DNA of 64,000 nt from Amycolatopsis jiangsuensis (GCF_014204865.1 NZ_JACHMG010000001.1:1054001-1118000), one strand, 5' to 3'; counted from the stretch's first letter, positions 55,376 through 64,000 are shown. The notes: generated from the letters alone by a model not told the origin. Program-made: numbers and translations.

Positions 55376-57018
55376 CCCCGCTGCTCGAGCTGAAGAACCT
55401 CGGCGTCACCTATCGCACCGGAGCCGGCGACGTACCCGCGGTCCGCGGCGTCGACCTGCGCCTCGACGCCGGCGACACACTCGGCGTGGCGGGGGAGTCC
55501 GGCTCCGGCAAGTCCACCGTCGCGATGAGCGTGCTGCGGTTGCTGCCGCGCAGCGCGAAGATCAGCGGTGAAATCCTGCTGGACGGCGAGGACGTACGGC
55601 ACATGCGCTGGGGCCGGCTGCGCGCGGTGCGCTGGGCGGAGGCCTCGGTGGTCTTCCAGGGCGCGATGCACGCGCTCAACCCGGTCCGCCGGGTCGGCGA
55701 GCAGATCGCCGAACCGCTGCGGCTGCACCCGCCCGAGGGCGGCCCGCTCGGCGAAGCCCGGATCAACGCCCGCGTCGCCGAACTGCTGACGCAGGTCGAC
55801 CTGCCACCCGCCCGGGCCGGCGCCTATCCGCACGAGCTGTCCGGCGGGCAGAAACAGCGGGTGATGATCGCGATGGCGCTGGCCTGCGAGCCACGGCTGA
55901 TCATCGCGGACGAACCGACCACCGCGCTCGACGTCATCGTGCAGGCACAGGTGCTGTCGGTGCTTTCGAAACTCGTCGCCGAACGCGGCATCGGGCTCGT
56001 CATGATCAGCCACGACCTGTCCGTGCTCGCCTCCACCTGCGCTCGCATCGCGGTGATGTACGACGGGGAGGTGGTCGAGGAACGCCCCAGTGCCGAGCTG
56101 ATGACCGCGCCCCGGCACGAGCACAGCCGCGCGCTGGCCGCGGCGTTCCCGACCGTCGGCGACCCGGTCTCCCGCTTCGCGCCGGCCACCGCGACGCCGT
56201 TGCCACCCGAACCCGAGCACCGCCCGGGGGAGGACGAGGCACCGCTGCTGGCCGCGCAAGACCTGCACGTCTCCTTCCGCGACCGCACCGGCAAACGGAT
56301 CCACGCCGTCAACGGGGTCGACCTCGCCGTCGGCAAGGACGAGATCGTCGCGCTGGTCGGGCAGTCCGGCTCCGGCAAGACCACCCTCGCCCGCACCCTG
56401 CTCGGGCTGCAACGAGCGGACTCCGGCACGATCCGCTACGCGGGCCGACCGGTGCCCACCGGCGGCGCCGAACTGCGTGCCTACCGGCGGCAGGTCCAGC
56501 TCGTGCTGCAGGACCCGACGAGCGCGCTGAACCCCGCGCACACCGTCTACGAGGCCGTGGCCGAGGGCCCCCGCATCCACGGTCTCCCCGACGAACGCCG
56601 CGTCGTGCTCGAGGCGCTGGAGGCCGCCGAGCTGCGGCCGCCGGAGAAGTACTTCGACCGGCTGCCGCACGAGCTGTCCGGCGGCCAGCGCCAGCGCGTG
56701 GTCATCGCCGGCGCGCTCGCCCTGGCACCCGAGGTCCTGGTGGCCGACGAACCGGTCGCGTCGCTCGACGCGTCAGTGCGCGGCGAAATCCTCGCGCTGC
56801 TGCTGCGGCTGCGCCGCCGGCTCGGCCTCGCCGCGCTGGTGATCACCCACGACCTCGGCCTCGCCTGGAACATCGCGGACCGTGTCGCGGTGATGTACCA
56901 CGGCGAGCTGGTCGAAACGGGTACCGTCGAGCAGGTCCTGCTGGACCCCCGGCACGAATACACGAAATCGCTGCTGGCGGCGCTGCCGGGCGGTACGGCG
57001 GAACGAGCCGCCGGATAG
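55372..57018 (+). CDS. Dpp-type ABC importer, fused double ATPase
   Basis: This 548-residue protein contains both ATPase domains. The first has Walker A GESGSGKST, signature LSGGQKQR and Walker B LIIADEPTTALD. The second has GQSGSGKTT, LSGGQRQR and VLVADEPVASLD. A linker rich in Pro and Glu (about residues 265-290) joins them. The GTG start overlaps the permease stop (GTGA). It is the last gene of the importer operon and a paralogue of the fused ATPase at 15291-16859. Confidence 0.94.
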   Translation: MTPLLELKNLGVTYRTGAGDVPAVRGVDLRLDAGDTLGVAGESGSGKSTVAMSVLRLLPRSAKISGEILLDGEDVRHMRWGRLRAVRWAEASVVFQGAMHALNPVRRVGEQIAEPLRLHPPEGGPLGEARINARVAELLTQVDLPPARAGAYPHELSGGQKQRVMIAMALACEPRLIIADEPTTALDVIVQAQVLSVLSKLVAERGIGLVMISHDLSVLASTCARIAVMYDGEVVEERPSAELMTAPRHEHSRALAAAFPTVGDPVSRFAPATATPLPPEPEHRPGEDEAPLLAAQDLHVSFRDRTGKRIHAVNGVDLAVGKDEIVALVGQSGSGKTTLARTLLGLQRADSGTIRYAGRPVPTGGAELRAYRRQVQLVLQDPTSALNPAHTVYEAVAEGPRIHGLPDERRVVLEALEAAELRPPEKYFDRLPHELSGGQRQRVVIAGALALAPEVLVADEPVASLDASVRGEILALLLRLRRRLGLAALVITHDLGLAWNIADRVAVMYHGELVETGTVEQVLLDPRHEYTKSLLAALPGGTAERAAG

Positions 57019-57120
57019 CGCCCCACTGCCCCCGACGGGGACGAACACCTGAACGAACACCGTTTTCCCGGTAGCCCGCGCGGGCACGCGGGACTTCACC
57101 CGGTAATCTCCTGGATCGAA

Positions 57121-58680
57121 ATGGCCACCACCACCGACGCCGCGCAGCCGACCGCGGGCACCCTCGACCGGCGCTTCCTCACGCCCTCGCGTTTCCCGTA
57201 CCGGACCATCGCGATGGGCACCGTGGGAAGCACCCTGCTCATGCTCGCGGCACTCGGCGCCGGCGGCATCCTCATCCGCGACCCGGTGCTCGGCCACGGG
57301 CCGCTGTCGTGGATCCGCTACGGGCACGGCCGCGCGCTGGCCAACGCCCTGCTCTACACCGGTTTCGCGCTCGTCGTGTGGGCCTGGGTGCGGCTGGGCC
57401 GCTACGTGCTGGCCGGGCGCATCGGGTCCCGCCCGATCCTGATCGCCGCGCTGTGCTGGATGGCGCCGCTGCTGGTGTCGCCACCGCTGTTCACCCGCGA
57501 CGTGTTCTCCTACCTCGGGCAGGGCGCGCAGCTGCTGTACGGGCTCGACCCGTACGCCAACGGCCCGGCCGAACTGGGCGTACTGCCCAACGTGGTGCAG
57601 AACGTGCACCCGCTGTGGCAGACCACGCCGGCCCCGTACGGCCCGCTGTTCCTGCTGATCTCCAAGGGCATCGTGGCGATCACCCAGGACACCATGATCG
57701 CCGGGGTGATCCTGACCAGGGTCGTGCTGCTGGTCGGGCTCGGCATGACGCTGTGGGCACTGCCGCGGCTGGTGTCCCGCCTCGGCGGGAAGCTGCCGGT
57801 CGCGCTGTGGGTCGCGGTCGCCAGCCCGATGATGGTGATCCACCTCTTCGGCGGCCCGCACAACGACCTGATGATGCTCGGTTTCCTGGCCATCGGCGTG
57901 CTCGCCGCGCTGGAGCGGCGGCACGTGCTCGCGGTCGTGCTGGTCACCGTCGGCATGCTGATCAAACCGACCGCCGCAGTCGCGCTGCCGTTCCTGGTGT
58001 GGATGTGGGCCGCCGACCTCAAGGGCCCGTCGAAGACCCGGAACTTTTTCAAGGCCGGTGCCGCCGCGGTCGGGCTGTTCCTGCCGGTGTTCGTCGCCGG
58101 CACCTGGATCTCACTCGGCTCGCTGAACCTCGGCTGGTGGTCCGGGCTCAGCGCCCCCCAGCTGATCGCGAACTGGCTCAACTTCCCGACCGGCATCGGC
58201 GAAGCCGTGTACAACCTCGTGCACCTGGTCGCGGACGTGCCCTCGTCGCCGTTCGTCACGGTCGCCCGCGCGATCGCCATGGTCGGTCTCATCGCGTTCG
58301 GCGTGCGCCAGTGGTGGCTCGCCCGGGGCGGTGGCAAGGAGGCCGTGTACCGCGCGGCGATCACCCTGCTGGCCGTCGCGATCCTCATGCCGCCGACCCT
58401 GCCCTGGTACCTGACCTGGGGCTTCGTGCTGATCTCCGCGTTCCGGTGGCAGCGGCGCCACCTGTCCGCGGTGGTCGCGGTGTCGGTGTTCGTGACCCTG
58501 GTCTACTACCCGACCGGCGAACAGGCCCTCTACGACTGGTGGTTCATCGCAGTCGTCGTGCTGGTCAGCCTGTACGCGGCCGCGTCCCTGCTGCGCCCGG
58601 ACCCACTCGGCCTGATCGCCGCCTGGCGCAAGCCGAAGGAGGAGTTCCTCCCCGAACCGGCCCCCGCGCACCGCGACTGA
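57121..58680 (+). CDS. mptB: Polyprenol-phosphate-mannose-dependent alpha-(1->6) mannosyltransferase, MptB-type
   Basis: This 519-residue GT-C membrane enzyme has about 12 helices. The conserved loop LVSPPLFTRDVFSYLGQGAQ carries the catalytic Asp, followed by YGLDPYANGPAELG, TTPAPYGPLFLLISKG and FGGPHNDLMMLGFLAIGVLA. MptB and MptA build the alpha-(1->6) mannan backbone of lipomannan outside the membrane in Corynebacteriales and related actinobacteria. It begins at ATG 57121 after a 102-base gap and is probably monocistronic. The distinction between MptB and MptA is made by general resemblance only. Confidence 0.85.
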   Translation: MATTTDAAQPTAGTLDRRFLTPSRFPYRTIAMGTVGSTLLMLAALGAGGILIRDPVLGHGPLSWIRYGHGRALANALLYTGFALVVWAWVRLGRYVLAGRIGSRPILIAALCWMAPLLVSPPLFTRDVFSYLGQGAQLLYGLDPYANGPAELGVLPNVVQNVHPLWQTTPAPYGPLFLLISKGIVAITQDTMIAGVILTRVVLLVGLGMTLWALPRLVSRLGGKLPVALWVAVASPMMVIHLFGGPHNDLMMLGFLAIGVLAALERRHVLAVVLVTVGMLIKPTAAVALPFLVWMWAADLKGPSKTRNFFKAGAAAVGLFLPVFVAGTWISLGSLNLGWWSGLSAPQLIANWLNFPTGIGEAVYNLVHLVADVPSSPFVTVARAIAMVGLIAFGVRQWWLARGGGKEAVYRAAITLLAVAILMPPTLPWYLTWGFVLISAFRWQRRHLSAVVAVSVFVTLVYYPTGEQALYDWWFIAVVVLVSLYAAASLLRPDPLGLIAAWRKPKEEFLPEPAPAHRD

Positions 58681-58685
58681 CCCCG

Positions 58686-58853
58686 ATGACCGCGTCCGGA
58701 CTCCAGGTCCGGCGCACGACCGTCGCCGACCTTCCGGCGCTGCTCGCCTGGGAACGCGAGCCGGACGGCGCCGACGCGGAATCGGTCGAACTCCGGTGCC
58801 AGGTGATCACTCCGGGTGAACGGTGCGGCGCCGGACGTCGGCTGCACCGCTGA
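58686..58853 (+). pseudogene. Probable N-terminal remnant of a GNAT acetyltransferase
   Basis: A 55-codon frame starts MTASGLQVRRTTVADLPALL AWEREPDG, which resembles the first strand and helix of GNAT acetyltransferases, and then loses similarity and stops. It lies between mptB and the convergent oxidoreductase gene. It is too short for the fold, so a truncated gene is likelier than a functional one. Confidence 0.4.
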
Positions 58854-58880
58854 GCAGGCGACCCGGCATCCGGTCCGGCA

Positions 58881-60209
58881 TCACCCCGCGTCCAGCACAG
58901 CTGCCCGCTTCCGCAGCCGGGCCTGGACCTGTCCCGCCTCGACCTGCGCCGCCGGAGTACCGGCGGCCGCGGCCACCGCGGCAGTCACCCCGGCCGCTTC
59001 CCCTGTCACAAAACACGTCGCGGTGATGCGGAGGCTGCCGTTGGCCTCGTGGGAGGACGACAGGCACCGGCCGGCGACGAGGAGATTCGGCACAGCCGGG
59101 ACCTGCAACGCCCGCAACGGAATCGCGTACCCGGTGCCGACCGCGTCGGTGTGGGAGAGTCCCGGCGCGGTCGCCGAGTGCACGTCGACCGGGAACGCGC
59201 CGCGGCCGATGACGTCCGGGAACTCGGCGCCGCCGTGCACATCGGCACCGGTCATCGTGTACGCGCCCAGTACCCGCCGGGACTCCCGCACCCCGACCCG
59301 GTCCGCGACCGCGGCGAGGAAACATCGCGAGAAACCGGGGACCATCGTCTGCAGCCAGCCGACGACCTCCAGCACCTGCCGTGCCAGCCGCGCGTGCGCG
59401 CTGCCCATCCAGCCGTCGCCGGTACCGGTGGGCGTGCGGGTCACGTTGAACACCGCCTCACCCCGCCGCGGCCACGCCGCCAGGTGCAATTCGGTGCGGT
59501 GCAGGGAAAGCAGTCCACGGGCACGGCCCTCGGCGAGCAGCCGCCCCAAGCCCCAGACGTTGACGTGCTCGGCGGTGTCCTCGGCGAGCACGCTTCCCGG
59601 CCGGACCTCGTCCGGATGCGCCCGCAGGTAGGCCAGCAACGCCGGCACGTCGATCCCGCCGACCTTGAACGACAACGACGCCGGTTGCGTTTCCTCGGTG
59701 TCGGGCTGCATCGGCGCATCCGCCAGCGCGGCCACCGCGGCGTCACCGGTCGTGTCGACCACCACCGGCGCCGGCAGACTCCGCCGGCCCTGCGGAGTCT
59801 GCACGCCCAGCGAAACGATGTCCGCACCGCTGCGCCGCAGCTCACACGGCGTGGACTGCAGCCACACCGAAACCCCGGCCTCCTCGAGCAGGATCGACTG
59901 GGTCAGCGCGAGCGCGGCGTGGTCGACCGGCGTACGGCTGGCCGTGTAGCCGACGTCGTCGCGCACGTGCCCTGGCGAGGCGCCGGCAGCCACCAGCCGA
60001 TCCACCAGGCGCTGGCCGAAACCACCGGTCACCTGGGCGCCGCGCACGTCGTGGAAACCCGCCGAATGCTCCAGCCACTGCCACGCCAGCGTTCCGCCGA
60101 CCGACCCGGAAGCCTCCACCAGCACGGTCCGCGCGCCTTCCTCCGCCGCCGACACCGCGGCGGCCACCCCTGCCGAACCGCCTCCGACCACCACCACGTC
60201 CGCGCTCAC
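58881..60209 (-). CDS. FAD-dependent oxidoreductase (FAD_oxidored family)
   Basis: This 442-residue flavoprotein has the N-terminal FAD-binding motif VVVVGGGSAGVAAAVSAAEE (GxGxxG), VLVEASGSVGGTLAWQWLEH, a second nucleotide motif PAPVVVDTTGDAAVAALADA, and the C-terminal NLLVAGRCLSSSHEANGSLR ITATCFVTGEAAG, typical of the PF12831 group. The substrate is unknown. The GTG overlaps the MFS stop (GTGA), so uptake and oxidation of one compound are probably linked, under the divergent LacI regulator. Confidence 0.88.
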   Translation of the reverse strand: MSADVVVVGGGSAGVAAAVSAAEEGARTVLVEASGSVGGTLAWQWLEHSAGFHDVRGAQVTGGFGQRLVDRLVAAGASPGHVRDDVGYTASRTPVDHAALALTQSILLEEAGVSVWLQSTPCELRRSGADIVSLGVQTPQGRRSLPAPVVVDTTGDAAVAALADAPMQPDTEETQPASLSFKVGGIDVPALLAYLRAHPDEVRPGSVLAEDTAEHVNVWGLGRLLAEGRARGLLSLHRTELHLAAWPRRGEAVFNVTRTPTGTGDGWMGSAHARLARQVLEVVGWLQTMVPGFSRCFLAAVADRVGVRESRRVLGAYTMTGADVHGGAEFPDVIGRGAFPVDVHSATAPGLSHTDAVGTGYAIPLRALQVPAVPNLLVAGRCLSSSHEANGSLRITATCFVTGEAAGVTAAVAAAAGTPAAQVEAGQVQARLRKRAAVLDAG

Positions 60210-61513
60210 ACCGGCAGCCTTTTCCGCACGAGGAACCCGTAGGACACGACGCTGACCAGCAGCAGCAGCGCCGCCACGACCAGCGCGGGCACGAACCCGC
60301 CGAGCCGGTCCACGATGACGCCGGTGGCGATCGGCGCGAACGCGCCGCCCAGGAAACCCCCGAAGTTCTGGATACTGCCGATCGAACCGACCATTGTGGA
60401 CGTTTCGGCGACGTCGGAAGCCAGCGCCCAGTACGACGCGGTGGTGAGGCTGTAGGTGAACATCCCGACCGTGAGCAGCGTGACCGCCATCGCGGGCCCG
60501 GTGCTCAGCGCGGTGGCGCCGAGCGCGAACGCGGTCAGCAGCGAGCCGCCGGCGATCGTGCGGCGACGGGCGTCCATGGCCCGCATCCCGCGTCGCACGA
60601 GCGCGTCGGAGAACCGGCCGCCGATCACCACGGCGACCCCGCCCGCCACGTAGGGGAGCGCGGACAGCAGTCCGGCGGCGCTGATCGAGAAGTGCTGGGC
60701 CGACTCCAGATAACTCGGCAGCCAGGTGATGTAGAACCAGAACACGTACTGCAGGCAGAACCCGCCGATGATCATCGCCCAGATCGTCGGGTACCGGAAC
60801 AGCCGCACCCACTGCTTGCCGACCCCGGACGAAGCCGCGGCCGCACTGCGCTGGTTCTCCTTGATGTAGGCCAGTTCCTCGCGGGTGACGCGCCGATGCC
60901 GGTCCGGCTTCTCGTACGCCAGCCACCAGCACAGCACACCGAGCACCCCGAGCGCGCCGACCAGGACGAACATCAGCTCCCAGTCCACCGCGATCAGCAG
61001 CGCCGTGGTGATCGGCGGCGCGATCGCCAGCCCGACCTGCGTGGCCGCGATGTACACACTCGTCGCCCGCGCCTTCTCGTGGTCGGGAAACCACTGGTCG
61101 GTCGCCTTGAGCGCACCGGGGAACAGCGGTGCTTCGGCGACGCCGAGCAGCACCCGCAACCCGAGGAACGACGCGACGCTGCGGGCCAGGCCGGTGGCGG
61201 CCCCGGCGATCGACCACACGGCAGCCGCCACCGTCATGATGACCTTCGGCCCGAACCGGTCGATCGCCCAGCCCGCGGGCAGGTTCATGATCGCGTACGG
61301 CCACACGAACGCCGACAGCACCAGTCCCATCTGGGTGGCGCTGAAGCCGAGGTCCTCGCGGATCGCCGGCGCGGCCACCGAAAGGTTGCCGCGGTCGAGG
61401 TAGCTCGTGATGGTCAGCACCGTCAACGCGCTGATCACGGCCCACCGCACGTTGCGCCCCCGGGGCCGGGGCGGGGCCGCGCGCTCGGTGGTCGCGCTGC
61501 CTTCGACTGTCAT
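60206..61513 (-). CDS. MFS transporter of the ACS (sugar-acid symporter) type
   Basis: This 435-residue permease has about 12 TM helices. TM1 carries SYLDRGNLSVAAPAIREDLG, and LPAGWAIDRFGPKVIMTVAA is in loop 2-3; both are standard in anion:cation symporters for hexuronates, glucarate and similar acids. The ATG at 61513 is preceded on its strand by GAGG. It forms a two-gene operon with the FAD oxidoreductase. A near-palindromic site lies 44 bases upstream. Confidence 0.92.
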   Translation of the reverse strand: MTVEGSATTERAAPPRPRGRNVRWAVISALTVLTITSYLDRGNLSVAAPAIREDLGFSATQMGLVLSAFVWPYAIMNLPAGWAIDRFGPKVIMTVAAAVWSIAGAATGLARSVASFLGLRVLLGVAEAPLFPGALKATDQWFPDHEKARATSVYIAATQVGLAIAPPITTALLIAVDWELMFVLVGALGVLGVLCWWLAYEKPDRHRRVTREELAYIKENQRSAAAASSGVGKQWVRLFRYPTIWAMIIGGFCLQYVFWFYITWLPSYLESAQHFSISAAGLLSALPYVAGGVAVVIGGRFSDALVRRGMRAMDARRRTIAGGSLLTAFALGATALSTGPAMAVTLLTVGMFTYSLTTASYWALASDVAETSTMVGSIGSIQNFGGFLGGAFAPIATGVIVDRLGGFVPALVVAALLLLVSVVSYGFLVRKRLPV

Positions 61514-61556
61514 CCTGCACCTCGCTGTGCGTTCACAGGGACGGGGAGACCGGGAA

Positions 61557-61570
61557 TGTCACCGGTTACA
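61557..61570. promoter_or_regulatory. Candidate LacI operator
   Basis: TGTCACCGGTTACA is symmetric at 12 of 14 positions (TGT-n-ACCGGT-n-ACA) with a central CG, the usual LacI-family style. It lies between the MFS gene (start 61513) and the divergent LacI gene (start 61651). Confidence 0.55.
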
Positions 61571-61650
61571 TCGTGCGAGCAGTCTCGGTGGGCTCGGTCG
61601 GTCTGTCAACCACCGGGACGCCATAATCGGCAGCGGCAGAGGAGGAACGC

Positions 61651-62658
61651 ATGGTGAGCATCCGGGACGTGGCCAAGGCCGCCGGCGTCTCCACGGCAAC
61701 GGTCGCGCGAGTGCTCAACGGCGGTACGCCGGTTAGCCCGGACCGCACGGAACGCGTGCTGCGCGCGGTCCGCGAGCTGGACTACGTCAGCAACGGCGTG
61801 GCCGCCAGCCTGTCCCGAGGCCGCACCGGCCTGCTCGGACTGCTGGTGTCCGACATCGCGAACCCGTTCACCGCCCAGGTCGCCCGCGGCCTGGAAGACG
61901 AGGCGGTGCGCCGCGGCTACCAGGTGCTGATCGCCAGTTCGGACTTCGACTCCGAACGCGAGGCGCAGGTGCTCGCCTCGTTCGCGCGGCGCACGGTGGA
62001 CGCCGTGGCGCTGCTGTCCTCCAGTGGTGTGGGGGAGGGGGTCGCGCGGCTGGTGCGAAACGGCATCCCGACCGTCTTCGTCGACCGCCGCCCACCGGAC
62101 CTCGGCGAGATTCCCTTGGTGCGTACCGACAGTCTCGGCGCGGCCCGCGAGGCCGTGCGGTACCTGATCGACCTGGGACACACCGACCTGGGGATGATCT
62201 CCGGCCCGTCCGGGATGCCGACCGCGACCCAACGGCTGGCGGGCTTCCGCGAGGCCTGCCAGGCGGCCGGGCTCGTCGTACGCCCGGAGTGCGTGCGCGA
62301 GGGGTTCCTCGGAACGGCCGGCGGCTACACCGCGATGTGCGAGGTGCTGGACCTGGACGTCCGGCCGACGGCGGTGTTCTCGTTCAACAACGTGCTGGCC
62401 ATCGGCGCGTTGCAGGCCGTGCGGGAGCGGGGGGTGCGGATCCCGGCCGACCTGTCGCTGGTCACCTTCGACGACACCGACCTGTTCCCGTTCGTCGACC
62501 CGCCGATCACCGCGATCGAACAACCCGCCTACGAGATCGGCGCACAGGCCGGCACGCTGCTGTTCACCCACCTGGACGGCGGCCGGACCGCCGGTGCCGA
62601 CGTCGTGCTCCCGACCCGGTTCCACATCCGCAGCTCCTGCGCCCGGCCTGGTCGCTGA
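61651..62658 (+). CDS. LacI-family transcriptional regulator
   Basis: This 335-residue regulator has the HTH and hinge (SIRDVAKAAGVSTATVARVL NGG, then VSNGVAASLSRGRTGLLGLL) and a periplasmic-binding-like effector domain (VSDIANPFTAQVARGLEDEA, GIPTVFVDRR, FDDTDLFPFVDPPITAIEQP). The ATG follows GGAGG at good spacing. It is divergent from the MFS/FAD-oxidoreductase operon, which it probably represses until a sugar-like inducer is present. Confidence 0.94.
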   Translation: MVSIRDVAKAAGVSTATVARVLNGGTPVSPDRTERVLRAVRELDYVSNGVAASLSRGRTGLLGLLVSDIANPFTAQVARGLEDEAVRRGYQVLIASSDFDSEREAQVLASFARRTVDAVALLSSSGVGEGVARLVRNGIPTVFVDRRPPDLGEIPLVRTDSLGAAREAVRYLIDLGHTDLGMISGPSGMPTATQRLAGFREACQAAGLVVRPECVREGFLGTAGGYTAMCEVLDLDVRPTAVFSFNNVLAIGALQAVRERGVRIPADLSLVTFDDTDLFPFVDPPITAIEQPAYEIGAQAGTLLFTHLDGGRTAGADVVLPTRFHIRSSCARPGR

Positions 62659-62683
62659 AACCGCCGCGGTAACCGCCAGGAGG

Positions 62684-63670
62684 TCACGGATGCGATCGCC
62701 GGCGGTCCGGGATCGGGCTGGACGCTTTGAGGGTGCGTAGCACCGGGGTGGTCTCCACACCGCGGATGCCGTCGATACGCCCGATCCGGGTGACCAGATA
62801 GGCGTGGAGTTCCGCGGGAGTGCCGCAGAGCGCGTTGACCATCAGGTTGCTGGGCCCGGTGATCGCTCCGACGAAGGCGACCTCGGGGTGTTCGGCCAGT
62901 TCGCGCGCCACGGTGTCGAGATGTGCCGGTTCCACCGCGAGCCAGAGCATGGCATGGGTGCGCACACCGTATTCGGCGGCGTCGATCTCCAGGTCGAAGT
63001 AGATGCTTCCGGCGCTGCGGAGCTCGGCGAGCCGGTGCGCGACCGTGGCCTGGGACCAGCCGGTGGCCTGGGCCAGTTCGACGTGGCTGGCGCGTCCGTC
63101 GCGCTGGAGCGCGGTCAGCAGCGGCCCGTCCCCGGCGTGGAGCGGACGGATCTGCGCGAACGGCATCCGCGGCTGTGGCTCGGTGAGTTCGGCCTGCTGC
63201 GCCTCGTCCAGGCTGTCCCGGCGGCCGCGCCACGCGCTCGGCCCGCCGAAGTAACTGTGCAGCAGGCAGTGCGCGCGGACGGCGTGGACGCTGGCGGTGC
63301 GCGGAAGGTCGTGGAGCAACATCGCCCTGGCCGAATCGCCGTCGTCGGTCGCGTTGACGATGGCGAAGATTTCGGTCCCGCCCGAAACGAGCTTGACCCA
63401 CTGCGTGTCCCCGCGCCGGACCAGGGAATCGGCGAGTCCCCGCGCGCCCGCGGGAGCGGCGGTGATCCGCAGCAGCCACCGGGTCAGCCCGGCCTGTTCC
63501 GGATCCGGCAGACCGATCACGCGCAGCCCGGCCGTGTCGCGCAGCCGGCGGCAGCGGCGCGCGACGGTTTGGGTGGACACGCCGAGCACCGAACCGATCC
63601 GGGCGTACGTCGCCCGCCCGTCCACATCCAACGCGTGCACGATCGCGGTGTCCAGCTGGTCCAGGCTCAC
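62684..63670 (-). CDS. Lrp/AsnC-family regulator with two tandem HTH-RAM halves
   Basis: This 328-residue protein is about twice the usual length. Each half has an AsnC HTH and a RAM domain: residues 1-150 (SLDQLDTAIVHALDVDGRAT, IGSVLGVSTQTVARRCRRL) and about 170-315 (LLTALQRDGRASHVELAQAT, GWSQATVAHRLAEL). The GTG start is at 63670. It is divergent from an MFS exporter gene and probably controls it. Such double Lrp proteins are common in actinomycetes. Confidence 0.92.
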   Translation of the reverse strand: MSLDQLDTAIVHALDVDGRATYARIGSVLGVSTQTVARRCRRLRDTAGLRVIGLPDPEQAGLTRWLLRITAAPAGARGLADSLVRRGDTQWVKLVSGGTEIFAIVNATDDGDSARAMLLHDLPRTASVHAVRAHCLLHSYFGGPSAWRGRRDSLDEAQQAELTEPQPRMPFAQIRPLHAGDGPLLTALQRDGRASHVELAQATGWSQATVAHRLAELRSAGSIYFDLEIDAAEYGVRTHAMLWLAVEPAHLDTVARELAEHPEVAFVGAITGPSNLMVNALCGTPAELHAYLVTRIGRIDGIRGVETTPVLRTLKASSPIPDRRRSHP

Positions 63671-63767
63671 GTGACGATCCCTTGTCGAATGGCCCCTTCA
63701 TGGAAGATTCTCGCACTATCCCGTGCAGATGTGGTGGCGGTGTCGCGGTCTTTCCAGACTCGGCGAC

Positions 63768-64000
63768 ATGACCACATCGATCAGACCCGACGACACGGGG
63801 ACCGGCACCCGGAGCAGTCGGTGGGTGGCACTGTGCGTGCTGCTGCTCGCCGAAGCGATGAACCTGCTCGACACCACGATCGTCCAGGTCGCGGCGCCGG
63901 TGATCCGCAATGAACTGCAGGGGGACGGTGCGGACATCCAATGGTTCACCGCGGCCTACACGCTCGCCTTCGCGGTGCTGCTGATCCCCGGTGGCCGGAT
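63768..64000 (+). CDS. MFS exporter, DHA2-like (partial, 5' end only)
   Basis: The first 77 residues are visible. They include a TM1 motif NLLDTTIVQVAAPVIRNEL and the TM2 start IQWFTAAYTLAFAVLLIPGG, typical of EmrB/QacA-type drug exporters. The rest lies beyond the window. The ATG at 63768 is 97 bases from the divergent Lrp-type regulator start. Confidence 0.85.
   Translation, partial: MTTSIRPDDTGTGTRSSRWVALCVLLLAEAMNLLDTTIVQVAAPVIRNELQGDGADIQWFTAAYTLAFAVLLIPGGR

Overview
High-GC DNA, dense short operons with 4-bp ATGA/GTGA overlaps, frequent GTG starts, and actinobacterial markers (an MptB-type mannosyltransferase, DUF5703 and DUF6186-like small proteins, a MSMEG_4193-type phosphomutase) point to a filamentous actinomycete, most likely Pseudonocardiaceae (Amycolatopsis-like). 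I see an ordinary chromosomal segment rich in uptake and catabolic modules. I see no prophage, insertion sequence, CRISPR array, rRNA, tRNA or secondary-metabolite cluster.

Layout. 1-9 kb: 5'-complete but truncated ssb, an amino-acid permease, a drug-type MFS exporter with a winged-helix tail, a GT-C membrane protein, a stand-alone LigD-type primase-polymerase, an SDR protein and two small membrane proteins. 9-13.3 kb: IclR regulator divergent from dihydroxyacetone-kinase-family genes, in which a DhaL subunit runs without a stop codon into a complete DhaK-DhaL kinase. 13.3-23.5 kb: a roughly 9-kb minus-strand operon headed by an XRE-TetR hybrid regulator, with three genes matching carnitine catabolism (BKACE/CdhC-type cleavage enzyme, L-carnitine-dehydrogenase-like protein, hot-dog thioesterase), a complete Dpp/Opp-type ABC importer and a terminal beta-lactamase-fold hydrolase. 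23.6-31.2 kb: M20 peptidase, DUF5703 protein, beta-propeller-like lipoprotein, aldo/keto reductase, uppP, a histidine phosphatase and an M3 oligopeptidase. 31.4-38.7 kb: MFS transporter, permease + class III aminotransferase with divergent LysR, a quinone-oxidoreductase-like MDR protein and mdh. 38.8-48.3 kb: FUSC membrane protein and two GH92 alpha-mannosidases, one secreted and one apparently cytoplasmic. 48.6-57 kb: a methyltransferase, then a dipeptide module in which an M55 D-aminopeptidase and an M20 peptidase are divergent from a second Dpp importer. 57-64 kb: mptB, a probable gene remnant, a LacI-controlled MFS/FAD-oxidoreductase pair, a double-length Lrp/AsnC regulator and the start of another MFS exporter.

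The most interesting points are the stop-less DhaL-DhaK-DhaL reading frame with a well-placed internal ribosome site, the carnitine-type operon coupled to a peptide-type ABC importer under a two-HTH regulator with a matching perfect inverted repeat, a LysR box lying over its own start codon, a substrate-binding protein held by a C-terminal membrane helix, and an intergenic hairpin core that occurs twice. Functions are inferred from sequence motifs and gene context only; no database search was run.
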